Notes under the pieces: generated by a model
Database searches by the model: none
Told to the model about the DNA's origin: nothing
What the model saw: only the letters and a program-made list of their open reading frames with translations
Position numbers and translations under genes: made by a program
Source of the DNA: Streptomyces leeuwenhoekii
GTDB lineage: Bacteria > Actinomycetota > Actinomycetes > Streptomycetales > Streptomycetaceae
NCBI RefSeq assembly: GCF_001013905.1
Contig: NZ_LN831790.1
Span: 5,532,001-5,596,000, forward strand
Length of the DNA: 64,000 bases
Direction: 5' to 3'
Part shown: piece by piece, positions 16,944-25,854 of the stretch
How the letters are laid out: each line of letters begins with the position of its first letter
Position numbering within the stretch: position 1 is the first letter of the stretch

Positions 16944-17840
16944 ATGACGACCATGGTTCACGAGACGGCGGCGGGCGGGGCGCGGCGGACGCCCTCGGCG
17001 GTGCGGCGGCACGAGCTCGCCGCCTTCCTGCGCAGCCGCCGCGAGCGCATCTCGCCCGAGCGGGTGGGACTGCCCCGCGGGCCGCGGCGCCGTACCCCGG
17101 GCCTGCGGCGCGAGGAGGTCGCCCAGCTCTCCGCGGTCGGCGTCACCTGGTACACCTGGCTGGAGCAGGCCCGCGACATCCATGTCTCCGTGCAGGTCCT
17201 CGACGCCCTCGCCCGCGCCCTGCTGCTCGACGCCACCGAGCGGGCCCACCTCTTCCAACTGGCCGGGGCCGTCGACCCCGCGCCCGGCACCGACTGCCCG
17301 GCGCTCACCCCGGCGCTGCGGGCCGTGCTGGAGCAACTGGAGCCCTACCCGGCGTGCCTGCAGAACAGCCGGTACGACATCCTCGCCTACAACCGCACCT
17401 ACGGGCTGCTGCTGTGCGACCTGGACGCGGTGCCGCCCGAGGACCGCAACTGCATGATCCTCTCCTACACCCACGAGGAGTGGCGCTCGTCGATCGTGCA
17501 CCTGGAGGAGGTGCAGCGGCTGATGGCCGCCCGCTTCCGCGCCGCCATGGCCGGTCACCTGGGCGAACCCGCCTGGAAGGCGCTGCTCGGGCGGCTGCGC
17601 GAGCAGTCGCCCGAGTTCCGCGCGGCCTGGGAGCGGCACGAGGTCGTCGCCCACCGGGGCAAGCGCAAGGAGTTCCGCAACCGGTACGTCGGGCGCCTCA
17701 CGGTCGACCACACCGACCTGTGGCTCGGCCCGGAGACCGGCCCGCGCATGGTGACGTACGTACCGGCCGACGACGTCTCGCGGGAACGGCTGGAGAAATT
17801 GCACACGATTGCGCTGGAACGGGGCACATCGCCGGGATGA
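16944..17840 (+). CDS. Helix-turn-helix regulator, MmyB-like
   Basis: A 298-residue regulator. Residues about 20-85 form an XRE helix-turn-helix; the family-specific RRTPGLRREEVAQLSAVGVTWYTWLEQARD is quoted here in parts: RRTPGLRREEVAQLS, then WYTWLEQARDI. The rest is the MmyB-type ligand-binding domain with conserved CLQNSRYDILAYN and NRYVGRLTVDH. These domains bind fatty-acid-like or other hydrophobic ligands in known members. Such regulators are usually divergent from an enzyme or pump they control, here the MFS exporter. Confidence 0.9.
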   Translation: MTTMVHETAAGGARRTPSAVRRHELAAFLRSRRERISPERVGLPRGPRRRTPGLRREEVAQLSAVGVTWYTWLEQARDIHVSVQVLDALARALLLDATERAHLFQLAGAVDPAPGTDCPALTPALRAVLEQLEPYPACLQNSRYDILAYNRTYGLLLCDLDAVPPEDRNCMILSYTHEEWRSSIVHLEEVQRLMAARFRAAMAGHLGEPAWKALLGRLREQSPEFRAAWERHEVVAHRGKRKEFRNRYVGRLTVDHTDLWLGPETGPRMVTYVPADDVSRERLEKLHTIALERGTSPG

Positions 17841-17904
17841 CCGCCCGAAGTGCGGGAACACGGGTCATATCGGAAGGTGAGGTTCCCACAGGGCGAGGAC
17901 AGTC

Positions 17905-18669
17905 ATGGCTGAGCAGAAGACGGCGCACAAGCCGGCGCAGACGCTCCCGCAGCCGTTCCACGCAGCCGCCTCGGTGCTGCAGAAGGTGCCCGGCGCCGGG
18001 ATGGTCGGCAAGGCGGCGGAGGGGGCGCTGGACAGGATCGGGGCCGTCTCGCCGCGCGGGCGGCGGGTGGCCGTGTACACGGGGGCCGGAGTGCTCGGCG
18101 TCGCCGGGCTCGTGGAGTGGCCGGTGGCGCTCGCCGGAGCGGCGGTGGCCTGGCTGACGCAGCCGCGGCCGGACAGGCCGGCGGGTACGGAGGCGGCACG
18201 GACCGTGGAGGGCGAGAGCGAGCCCGCCGGACAGGCGCCCGGCGAGGACGGGAGCGGGGGAGACGGCGCGGCCCCGCGCGAGGCCGGGACGTCCGCCGCC
18301 GGGGCCACGGAGGCGGCCAAGAGCGCCGTCGGCGGCGAGGCGGCGAAGAGCGCCGCCAGGCGCACCGCCAGGACCACGGCCGCCGCCACGGCCAGGTCCA
18401 CCGCCACGGCGGGCGGCGCGGCCAAGAAGGCGGCCAGGAGCACGGCCAAGAGCACGGCGGGGAAGACCGCCGCGAAGACCACCGGGACCGCCGCCAAGCG
18501 GTCCTCGAGCACCGGGACCGCCGCCAAGCGGTCCTCCGGGCCCAAGGCCACCGGCCGGAGCGGCGGCTCCACCCCCGCCCGCCGCACCTCCGGTACGACC
18601 CGCAAGACCTCGGCGTCCGCCGGGCGCAGCACGAGCGGCACGTCGTCCCGTACCCGGAAGGCAGGCTGA
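17905..18669 (+). CDS. Histone-like Lys/Ala-rich membrane-associated protein
   Basis: A 254-residue protein. The N-terminal 90 residues contain one or two hydrophobic stretches (VAVYTGAGVLGVAGLVEWPVALAG, quoted here as VAVYTGAGVLGVAGLV). Residues 135-254 are low-complexity Ala/Lys/Thr/Ser/Arg with AAKKAA-like and TAAKRSS repeats, much like the tail of actinobacterial histone H1-like proteins. It could tether nucleic acid or polyanions to the membrane. A 26-base exact direct repeat lies in the tail. The gene ends 9 bases before the P-type ATPase start, with GAGGAAG in the gap, so the two form an operon. Its role for the ATPase is unknown. Confidence 0.7.
   Translation: MAEQKTAHKPAQTLPQPFHAAASVLQKVPGAGMVGKAAEGALDRIGAVSPRGRRVAVYTGAGVLGVAGLVEWPVALAGAAVAWLTQPRPDRPAGTEAARTVEGESEPAGQAPGEDGSGGDGAAPREAGTSAAGATEAAKSAVGGEAAKSAARRTARTTAAATARSTATAGGAAKKAARSTAKSTAGKTAAKTTGTAAKRSSSTGTAAKRSSGPKATGRSGGSTPARRTSGTTRKTSASAGRSTSGTSSRTRKAG
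18481..18536. repeat. 26-bp direct repeat in the histone-like tail
   Basis: Identical 26-base copies at 18481-18506 and 18511-18536 (30-base period) encode TGTAAKRSS twice. Recent in-frame duplication. Confidence 0.9.
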
Positions 18670-18678
18670 GAGGAAGCG

Positions 18679-21600
18679 ATGGGCGCTGGACTTCTGACGC
18701 GTACGCAGGGCGCCGTGGCCGCGATCGCCCTGGCCGGTCCCCGGCTGCTCGCACGCGGCACCGCGCCCGCCGTCGGCGTGGCGGCCGGGGCCGTGGCCGG
18801 GACGGCGCGGGCCGGGGTACGCAGCGCCGACTTCGCCGCGCGGGCGGCCCGGGTCGCCCGCGCCGCGCTGCCCGGCGGCCGCCGCGACTGGCGGGCCGGG
18901 GCCCGCGCCCACCTCGCGCTGGTCCCGGCCGCCCGGGACAAGGTCCGCCGGGCGGGCGGGACGGCCCACGTGGCCCGGCGGGTGGCGGCGGCGCTCGCCG
19001 AGCACCCGGACGTGGCCCTCGCCTACTGGGATCCCGGCCTGTCCCGGCTGGTGGTCACCGCGACCGAGGAAGCCCTCACCGACAAGGTGGTGGACCGGGC
19101 GACGACGCTCGCCGAGAGCCACGGCCTGGTCCGCGCCGACGACCTCGTGGAGGAGCCCGCCCACCCCGGCGACCCGGCCTCCGTGCGGATCGCCGCCACG
19201 GCGCTCGGCGCCGACGTGCTCGGCATCGCCGCCGGGATGACCGCCTCGGCGCTGCGCCTGCCCCCCACCCCCCGCCTGGTCACCGCCGTCTCCACGCTGC
19301 TGCGCGAGAACCCGACCTTCCGGGCCTGGCTGCGCGCCCGCCTCGGCGACGCCCGGATGGAGGTCGCCCTCGCCGTCGCCAACGCCGCCGTGCACAGCGC
19401 CGGCCAGAGCCCGACCTCCCTGGTGCTCGACGGGGTGCTGCGCGCCTGCCAGCTCGCGGAGGCGGTGGCCCGGACGGCCACCTTCGAGACCGTGCACGAT
19501 CTGCTGTGCGAGCCGGGCCGGGACAGCCTGCCCGCCGACGCCTCCCTGCGCCCGCCGCTGCGCACCTCCCCGGCCCAGGAGTACGCCGCCCACGCCTCGA
19601 CCGGCAGCGTGGCGGGCGCGCTGGCCACCCTGCTCGTCAAGCACGAGCTGGCCGAGGCCGCGGAGGCGGTGCTCGCCGGGTCGCCCAAGGCCGCCCGCTA
19701 CGGGCCCGCCGCCTTCCACGCCGTCCTCAGCGGGGCGCTGTCCCGCACCGGCGTCCTGGTGCGCGGCCCCGAGCGGCTGCGGCAACTGGAGATGTCCGGC
19801 ACCGTCGTCCTGCACCCCAGCGCGCTGCGCACCCCGGACGCCGGGGCCGACCCGTGGACGGAGTCCGTGCTGGACGCGGCGCGGCGCGCCGGACTGCGCG
19901 TGGTGATGGTGGAGGACCCGGCGCTGGCCGACTTCACCGGCCTGGCCGACCAGGTCGTCGGCTCCGGGCGCCCGTGGGGCGAGGTGGTGGACGAACTGCG
20001 CGCCGAGAGCGGCGTCATCACCGTCGTACGGCCCCGCCCCGGCGACGACCCGGAGGTGGCCGCCGGACTGCTGCGCGGTGACGTGGCCGTCGCCCTCGCC
20101 GACGACCGCTGCCCGGTCGCCTGGGGCGCGGACGTGCTGTGCACCCACGGCCTGTCCGACGTGTGGCGGCTGCTGCGGGCGGTGCCCGCGGCGCGGGGCG
20201 TGGGGCGCCGGTCGCAGGTGCTCGCCCGCTCCGGTGCCGCCCTGTCCGGGCTGCTGGTCGCCGTCGGTGAGGCCCGCAAGGGCGCCGGGGGCCCGCTGCC
20301 CGGCCTGCGCCACGCACCGGTCGACGCGAGCGCGGCGCTGGCCCTGCTGTCCGGGGCCCGCTCCGCCCTCCGCGTCGCGACGACCCGTGCCCCGCACCCC
20401 CGGCCGCGGGTGGCCTGGCACGAGCTGGACCCGGGCGACGTGCGCGAGCGGCTGGAGCACCAGAAGGAACCGGAACCGTCCGCCGTCGAGCAGGCCACCG
20501 CCCGGGTGCGGGCCGCCGTCGACCGGGCGAGCCGCACCCCCGCGCTGGTCCCGGTGCGGTGGACCGTGCAGCTCGCCCGCGCGGTGCGCAACGAACTGGA
20601 CGACCCGCTCACCCCGGTGCTGGCGGTCGGCTCGGCAGCCGAGGCGATCCTCGGCTCGGTCATGGACGCCCTGCTCGTCGTCGGCGCCCTCGACCTGAAC
20701 GCGCTGGTCGGCGGCTTCCAGCGGCTGCGGGCCGAGCGGGCGCTGGCCGGGCTGCTCGCCCAGCAGAAGCAGAAGGCGCGGGTCGCCGAGGAGGAGAGCC
20801 ACGACGCGGCGGGCGAGGCCCGGCTCGTCGACGCCGCGAAGCTCTCCCCGGGCGACATCATCGAACTCAAGGCGGACGACGTGGTGCCCGCCGACGCCCG
20901 TCTGCTGTGGGAGGACGGGCTGGAGGTGGACGAGTCCGCGCTCACCGGCGAGTCGCTGCCGGTGGACAAGTGCGTGGACCCCACGCCGCACGCCCCCGTC
21001 GCCGAACGCCACTGCATGGTCTTCGAGGGCACCACCGTGGTCGCCGGGCGCGCCCAGGCCGTCGTCGTCGACACCGGCGAGCGCACCGAGGCCGCCCGCG
21101 CCGTCGCGCTGGCCGCCCGCACGCCCTCCGCCGCGGGTGTCCAGGCCCGGCTCCAGGAGCTCACCCGCAAGGCGCTGCCGCTCACCCTGGCGGGCGGGGC
21201 CGCCGTGACGGGGATCTCCCTGCTGCGGGGCGCCCCGATCCGGCAGGCGGTCAGCGGTGGTGTGTCGGTGGCGGTGGCCGCCGTGCCCGAGGGACTGCCG
21301 CTGGTGGCGACGGTCGCGCAGCTCGCCGCGGCCCGCCGCCTCGGCCGCCGCGGTGTCCTGGTGCGCACCCCCCGCGCCCTGGAGGCGCTGGGCCGCATGG
21401 ACACCATCTGCTTCGACAAGACGGGCACGCTCACCGAGAACCGGCTGCGGCTGGTGAAGGCGTCCGACGCGGGCGGCACCGTGTACAAGCTGGGCGAGCC
21501 GGACGCCGCCGAGACGGTACGGGTCGCCGCCCGCGCCTGCCCCCGGCTGAACGGCGACGGCGCCCGCCCCACCCACGCCACCGACGAGGCGGTGCTGGAC

Positions 21601-23013
21601 GCCGCCGGGGACGACCCGGAGTGGGAGCAGATCGAGGGCCTGCCCTTCGAGACCTCCCGCGGCTACGCCGCAGCCGTGGGCCGCGCCGGGGACGGCTCGC
21701 CCGTCCTGGTGATCAAGGGCGCCCCGGAGACCGTGCTGCCCGCCTGCGCCGACCTGCCCTCGCACGCCTCGGACACGGCACACGAGCTGGCCGCCGACGG
21801 ACTGCGCGTCCTGGCGGTGGCCCACCGCCCGCTGGAGGACGGCGAGAAGGCGGCCGACCTCCTGGAACGCCCGCTGGAGGAGCTGCGCCCGCACTTCACC
21901 GGGCTGCTGGCCCTGGCCGACGTGGCCCGCGAGACCTCCCCGGCCCTGGTGCGCGGGCTGCGCGAGGCGGGCGTCCGGCCGGTGGTGCTGACCGGCGACC
22001 ACCCGCAGACCGCCCGCGCCATCGCCACCGACCTGGGCTGGCCCGAGGACGCCACCGTCGTCACCGGTGACGAGCTGGCCGCCGCGGACCGGCGGGAGCG
22101 GTCCCGGATGCTGCGGGACGCCGATGTCGTGGCCCGTGTCGCACCCGAGCAGAAGCTCCAGGTCGTCGAGTCGCTGCGGGACGCCGGCCGGGTGGTGGGC
22201 ATGGTGGGCGACGGCGCCAACGACGCCGCCGCGATCCGCGCCGCCGACATCGGCGTCGGTATCAACGCCCGCGGCTCGGCCGCCGCCCGCAACGCCGCCG
22301 ACCTCGTCGTCACCGGGGACGACCTGCTCGTCCTCGTCGAGGCCGTCCACGAGGGCCGGGCGCTGTGGCACAGCGTCGCGGACGCCATCGCCATCCTCAT
22401 CGGCGGCAACGCCGGCGAGGTCGGCTTCGGCATCCTCGGCACCGTGCTCGGCGGCTCCGCGCCGCTGTCGACCCGTCAGATGCTGCTGGTGAACCTGTTC
22501 ACGGACCTGTTCCCGGCGATGGCGGTGGCGGTGACCCCCCAGGGGGAGGCGGAGGAGGACGAGGCCGGTTCCACCGACGCGCCCCTCGGCACGGCGGTCC
22601 TGGGCGAGCCGCTGATCCGGCAGATCCGGCACCGGGCCCTGACCACGGCCCTGGGCGCGACGGCCGCCTGGCTCCTGGGCCGGTTCACGCCCGGCACGGC
22701 CCGCCGGTCGACGACGATGGCCCTGTGCGCCGTGGTCGGCACCCAGCTCGCGCAGACCCTGGCCGACCGGCGCGGCAGCCGTCTGGTGCAGGCCACGTCC
22801 CTGGGCTCGGCCGCCGCGCTCGTCGCCCTGGTCCAGACCCCGGGCGCCAGCCGGCTCTTCGGCTGCACCCCGCTGGGCCCGCTGGCCTGGGCGGGGGTGG
22901 CCGCGGCGATCGTCCTGGCCCTGGCGGGGCAGCGGGCGGTGCCGAAGCTGGAGGAGGCCGTGATGAAGCGCTGGCCCCAGGTGGCGGAGAAGCTGCCGGT
23001 GCCGACCGGGTGA
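18679..23013 (+). CDS. Large cation-translocating P-type ATPase (CtpI-like)
   Basis: A 1,444-residue P-type ATPase, about 500 residues longer than usual PII pumps because of an N-terminal extension of about 600 residues with HMA-like and degenerate segments. The catalytic core is intact: TGES at 756-759, PEGLPL at 870-875 in the ion-binding helix, phosphorylated Asp in DKTGT at 913, and GDGAND from 1177. The PEGLP motif in M4 is typical of Ca/Mg/Na-type (PII) pumps and unlike the CPC of heavy-metal pumps. Mycobacterial CtpI has the same unusual length. The transported ion is unknown. The upstream histone-like gene is co-transcribed. Confidence 0.88.
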   Translation: MGAGLLTRTQGAVAAIALAGPRLLARGTAPAVGVAAGAVAGTARAGVRSADFAARAARVARAALPGGRRDWRAGARAHLALVPAARDKVRRAGGTAHVARRVAAALAEHPDVALAYWDPGLSRLVVTATEEALTDKVVDRATTLAESHGLVRADDLVEEPAHPGDPASVRIAATALGADVLGIAAGMTASALRLPPTPRLVTAVSTLLRENPTFRAWLRARLGDARMEVALAVANAAVHSAGQSPTSLVLDGVLRACQLAEAVARTATFETVHDLLCEPGRDSLPADASLRPPLRTSPAQEYAAHASTGSVAGALATLLVKHELAEAAEAVLAGSPKAARYGPAAFHAVLSGALSRTGVLVRGPERLRQLEMSGTVVLHPSALRTPDAGADPWTESVLDAARRAGLRVVMVEDPALADFTGLADQVVGSGRPWGEVVDELRAESGVITVVRPRPGDDPEVAAGLLRGDVAVALADDRCPVAWGADVLCTHGLSDVWRLLRAVPAARGVGRRSQVLARSGAALSGLLVAVGEARKGAGGPLPGLRHAPVDASAALALLSGARSALRVATTRAPHPRPRVAWHELDPGDVRERLEHQKEPEPSAVEQATARVRAAVDRASRTPALVPVRWTVQLARAVRNELDDPLTPVLAVGSAAEAILGSVMDALLVVGALDLNALVGGFQRLRAERALAGLLAQQKQKARVAEEESHDAAGEARLVDAAKLSPGDIIELKADDVVPADARLLWEDGLEVDESALTGESLPVDKCVDPTPHAPVAERHCMVFEGTTVVAGRAQAVVVDTGERTEAARAVALAARTPSAAGVQARLQELTRKALPLTLAGGAAVTGISLLRGAPIRQAVSGGVSVAVAAVPEGLPLVATVAQLAAARRLGRRGVLVRTPRALEALGRMDTICFDKTGTLTENRLRLVKASDAGGTVYKLGEPDAAETVRVAARACPRLNGDGARPTHATDEAVLDAAGDDPEWEQIEGLPFETSRGYAAAVGRAGDGSPVLVIKGAPETVLPACADLPSHASDTAHELAADGLRVLAVAHRPLEDGEKAADLLERPLEELRPHFTGLLALADVARETSPALVRGLREAGVRPVVLTGDHPQTARAIATDLGWPEDATVVTGDELAAADRRERSRMLRDADVVARVAPEQKLQVVESLRDAGRVVGMVGDGANDAAAIRAADIGVGINARGSAAARNAADLVVTGDDLLVLVEAVHEGRALWHSVADAIAILIGGNAGEVGFGILGTVLGGSAPLSTRQMLLVNLFTDLFPAMAVAVTPQGEAEEDEAGSTDAPLGTAVLGEPLIRQIRHRALTTALGATAAWLLGRFTPGTARRSTTMALCAVVGTQLAQTLADRRGSRLVQATSLGSAAALVALVQTPGASRLFGCTPLGPLAWAGVAAAIVLALAGQRAVPKLEEAVMKRWPQVAEKLPVPTG

Positions 23014-23041
23014 GCGCCCGGGGCGGCGGCGGGGACGCCCG

Positions 23042-24490
23042 TCAGGCCCTCGCCGCCTCCCCGGCCCCGGCCGGCCGGAGCCGGTCCGCCGTCCGCTCGG
23101 CGGTGCGGCGGGCCCAGGCGCCCGTGGTCAGGGCGCCGAGGGCGAGCACCGCCGCGCCGCAGGAGGTGAGGATCCACCAGCCGGGCCGGGCGGCGGCGAC
23201 GAACGCCTCCCGGTACGGCGCGGAGCCCACGCCCGCCGCGAGCACCGCGCCGATCACCGCGACACCGAGGGTCGAGCCGAGCTGGCGGCTGGTGGACGCG
23301 ACGGCGGCGGCGACACCGGCCTGGGCGCGGGGCATCCCGGAGACGGCGGTGTTGGTGATCGGCGCGTTGACGAAGCCGAAGCCGACGCCGAACAGCACAT
23401 AGCCGAGGAACAGCGTCACATCGGACGTCTCCGCCTCGAAGAGCGCGAAGAGCAGTCCGCTCGCCGTCATCGCGCAGCCCGCGACCAGCAGCGAGGCGCG
23501 CGGCCCCCGGGCGCCGACCAGGCGGCCCGACAGCGGGGCGCACAGGAAGGTCGGCACGGCCATCGGCAGCATCCACAGGCCCGCGTGCAGGGCGCTCAGC
23601 CCGCGTACGTTCTGCAGGTACAGCGTCGACAGGAACAGGAAGCCGCCCAGCGCGGCGAACCCGCACACGGCGATCACGGTGGCCCCGCTGAACGGCGCCG
23701 AGCGGAAGAAGCGCAGGTCGATCAGTGGTTCGCGGCGGCGCGGCTCGTACCGCAGCAGCCCGGCGAGCGCGGCCATCGCCACCACGGCGAAGGGCAGTAC
23801 CGCCACGGGCCCCGCGTTCGGCAGCTCGATGATGGCGTAGGTCAGCGCGCCGAACAGCACGATGACCAGCAACTGGCCCACCGGGTCGGGGCGGCGGGCG
23901 TGCGGGGCGCGGGACTCGGGGACGCAGCGCAGGGTGAGCAGCAGGGCCGCGAGCCCCACCGGCAGGTTGATCCAGAAGATCGCGCGCCAGCCGACCGATT
24001 CCACGAGCAGGCCGCCCACCAGCGGCCCGGCGGCCATGGAGATGCCGACCACCGCTCCCCACGCGCCGATCGCGCGGGCCCGCTCACGGGGGTCGGTGAA
24101 GGTGTTGGTGATGATCGACATGGCGACCGGGTTCAGCATGGAGCCGCCCACCGCCTGCACCATCCGGAACGCGACCAGCCACGGCAGACCGGGCGCGAGC
24201 GAGCACAGCACCGAGCCGAGCGTGAAGACGACCAGGCCCGCCATGAAGACCCGCTTGCGGCCGATCCGGTCGGCCGTGGAGCCCGCCAGCATCAGCAGCG
24301 AGGCCAGCACCAGCGTGTAGGCGTCGATCGCCCACTGGAGCCCGGACGTGGTGGCGGCCAGCTCGCGCTGCATGGACGGCAGGGCGACGTTGAGCACGGT
24401 GTTGTCGAGGCTCACGATCAGCAGGCTCATGCAGCAGATGGCGAGCACGAGCAGGCGTCGGCGGTGGCTGAGCTCGGGCATGGGCATCAT
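23042..24490 (-). CDS. MFS drug exporter (DHA2 type)
   Basis: A 482-residue 14-TM major facilitator. SLDNTVLNVALPSMQREL in TM1 and GSTADRIGRKRVFMAGL in the TM2-3 loop are classic for the EmrB/QacA group, as is GAVVGISMAAGPLVGGLLVE in TM5. ATG 24490 and 24487 are both possible starts. It ends 28 bases from the convergent P-type ATPase stop. A dyad upstream at 24513-24527 may bind an unlinked repressor. Substrate unknown; proton-coupled export of small molecules is the family role. Confidence 0.9.
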   Translation of the reverse strand: MMPMPELSHRRRLLVLAICCMSLLIVSLDNTVLNVALPSMQRELAATTSGLQWAIDAYTLVLASLLMLAGSTADRIGRKRVFMAGLVVFTLGSVLCSLAPGLPWLVAFRMVQAVGGSMLNPVAMSIITNTFTDPRERARAIGAWGAVVGISMAAGPLVGGLLVESVGWRAIFWINLPVGLAALLLTLRCVPESRAPHARRPDPVGQLLVIVLFGALTYAIIELPNAGPVAVLPFAVVAMAALAGLLRYEPRRREPLIDLRFFRSAPFSGATVIAVCGFAALGGFLFLSTLYLQNVRGLSALHAGLWMLPMAVPTFLCAPLSGRLVGARGPRASLLVAGCAMTASGLLFALFEAETSDVTLFLGYVLFGVGFGFVNAPITNTAVSGMPRAQAGVAAAVASTSRQLGSTLGVAVIGAVLAAGVGSAPYREAFVAAARPGWWILTSCGAAVLALGALTTGAWARRTAERTADRLRPAGAGEAARA

Positions 24491-24512
24491 CGTACGCTCA
24501 TGTCGATAGTGC

Positions 24513-24527
24513 GGTTAACTAATGACC
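24513..24527. promoter_or_regulatory. Dyad upstream of the second MFS gene
   Basis: GGTTA-ACTAA-TGACC, inverted repeat with one mismatch, 23 bases before the MFS start in a locally A+T-rich spot. Possible operator. Confidence 0.4.
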
Positions 24528-24600
24528 TGTACACGGGCACGGGGAGCCGGGCCCGGGGGAGGCGTGCCGGGCACGGTCCGGCGTACGCGACAATGGAGGA

Positions 24601-25758
24601 ATGTCCACGCCCACCTTGCCTACGACGACCTCGACGTTGCGGGTCGGTCCGCACGCCGTCCAGCCGCCCGTCGTGCTCGCCCCCATGGCGGGCATCACCA
24701 ACGCCCCCTTCCGCACCCTGTGCCGGGAGTTCAGCGGCGGCAAGGGCCTGTTCGTCAGCGAGATGATCACCACCCGGGCGCTGGTCGAGCGCAACGACAA
24801 GACCATGCAGCTCATCAAGTTCGACGCGAGCGAGCGCCCGCGCTCGATCCAGCTCTACGGCGTCGACCCGGTCACCGTCGGCAAGGCCGTCCGCATGATC
24901 GCGGAGGAGGACCTCGCCGACCACATCGACCTGAACTTCGGCTGCCCGGTCCCGAAGGTGACCCGCAAGGGCGGCGGCTCCGCCCTGCCCTACAAGCGGA
25001 ACCTGCTGCGCGCGATCCTGCGCGAGGCCGTCGGCGGGGCCGGCGACCTGCCGGTGACCATGAAGATGCGCAAGGGCATCGACGACGACCACCTCACCTA
25101 CCTCGACGCCGGGCGCATCGCCGTCGAGGAGGGCGTCACCGCCATCGCCCTGCACGGCCGCACCGCCGCCCAGCATTACGGCGGCACCGCGGACTGGGAG
25201 GCCATCGCCCGCCTGAAGGAGCACGTGCCGGAGATCCCGGTGCTCGGCAACGGCGACATCTGGTCGGCCGAGGACGCCCTGAGGATGGTGCGCGAGACCG
25301 GCTGCGACGGCGTCGTGGTCGGGCGCGGCTGCCTCGGGCGGCCCTGGCTCTTCGCGGATCTGGTCGCCGCCTTCGAGGGGCGGACGGAGGACCTCGTACG
25401 TCCCACGCTGCGCGAGGTCGCCGACGTCATGGTGCGCCACGCCACCCTGCTCGGCGAGTGGCTCGGCGACGAGCAGCGCGGCGTGGTCGACTTCCGCAAG
25501 CACGTCGCCTGGTACCTCAAGGGCTTCGCGGTCGGCTCCGAGATGCGCAAGCGCCTGGCGATCACCTCGTCCCTGGAGGAGCTGCGGGCCGGGCTGGACG
25601 AGCTGGACCTCGACCAGCCGTGGCCGGCCGGCGCCGACGGCCCGCGCGGCCGCACCTCCGGCAACAACCGGGTGGTCCTGCCGGACGGCTGGCTGAAGGA
25701 CCCGTACGACTGCGCGGGCGTCGGCGAGGACGCGGAGCTGGACACTTCCGGCGGCTGA
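24601..25758 (+). CDS. dusB: tRNA-dihydrouridine synthase
   Basis: FMN enzyme of 385 residues that reduces uridine to dihydrouridine in the tRNA D-loop. Family motifs are APMAGITNAPFR near residue 30, the catalytic-Cys stretch NFGCPVPKVTRKGGGSAL near residue 115, the FMN/NADPH-binding MKMRKGID near residue 155, ALHGRTAAQHYGG near residue 185, and GNGDIW and GRGCLGRPW later. It belongs to the NifR3/DusB group. A short A/G-rich stretch ends in GGAGGA directly before the ATG, too close for a normal ribosome-binding site, so translation may be leaderless. A hairpin at 25787-25805 follows. Confidence 0.96.
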   Translation: MSTPTLPTTTSTLRVGPHAVQPPVVLAPMAGITNAPFRTLCREFSGGKGLFVSEMITTRALVERNDKTMQLIKFDASERPRSIQLYGVDPVTVGKAVRMIAEEDLADHIDLNFGCPVPKVTRKGGGSALPYKRNLLRAILREAVGGAGDLPVTMKMRKGIDDDHLTYLDAGRIAVEEGVTAIALHGRTAAQHYGGTADWEAIARLKEHVPEIPVLGNGDIWSAEDALRMVRETGCDGVVVGRGCLGRPWLFADLVAAFEGRTEDLVRPTLREVADVMVRHATLLGEWLGDEQRGVVDFRKHVAWYLKGFAVGSEMRKRLAITSSLEELRAGLDELDLDQPWPAGADGPRGRTSGNNRVVLPDGWLKDPYDCAGVGEDAELDTSGG

Positions 25759-25786
25759 CCGGCCCCTGGGCCCGTGACGCCGTGAG

Positions 25787-25805
25787 GCCCGCCCGCCGGG
25801 CGGGC
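25787..25805 (+). terminator. Hairpin between dusB and the convergent gene
   Basis: GCCCGCCC 25787-25794 pairs with GGGCGGGC 25798-25805 around GCC. It lies 28 bases after the dusB stop and may serve both convergent genes. Confidence 0.6.
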
Positions 25806-25854
25806 GACGGGAGGGTGACGACAGGCCCCCGCGGCCGGCGGGCGGCCCGTGCGC

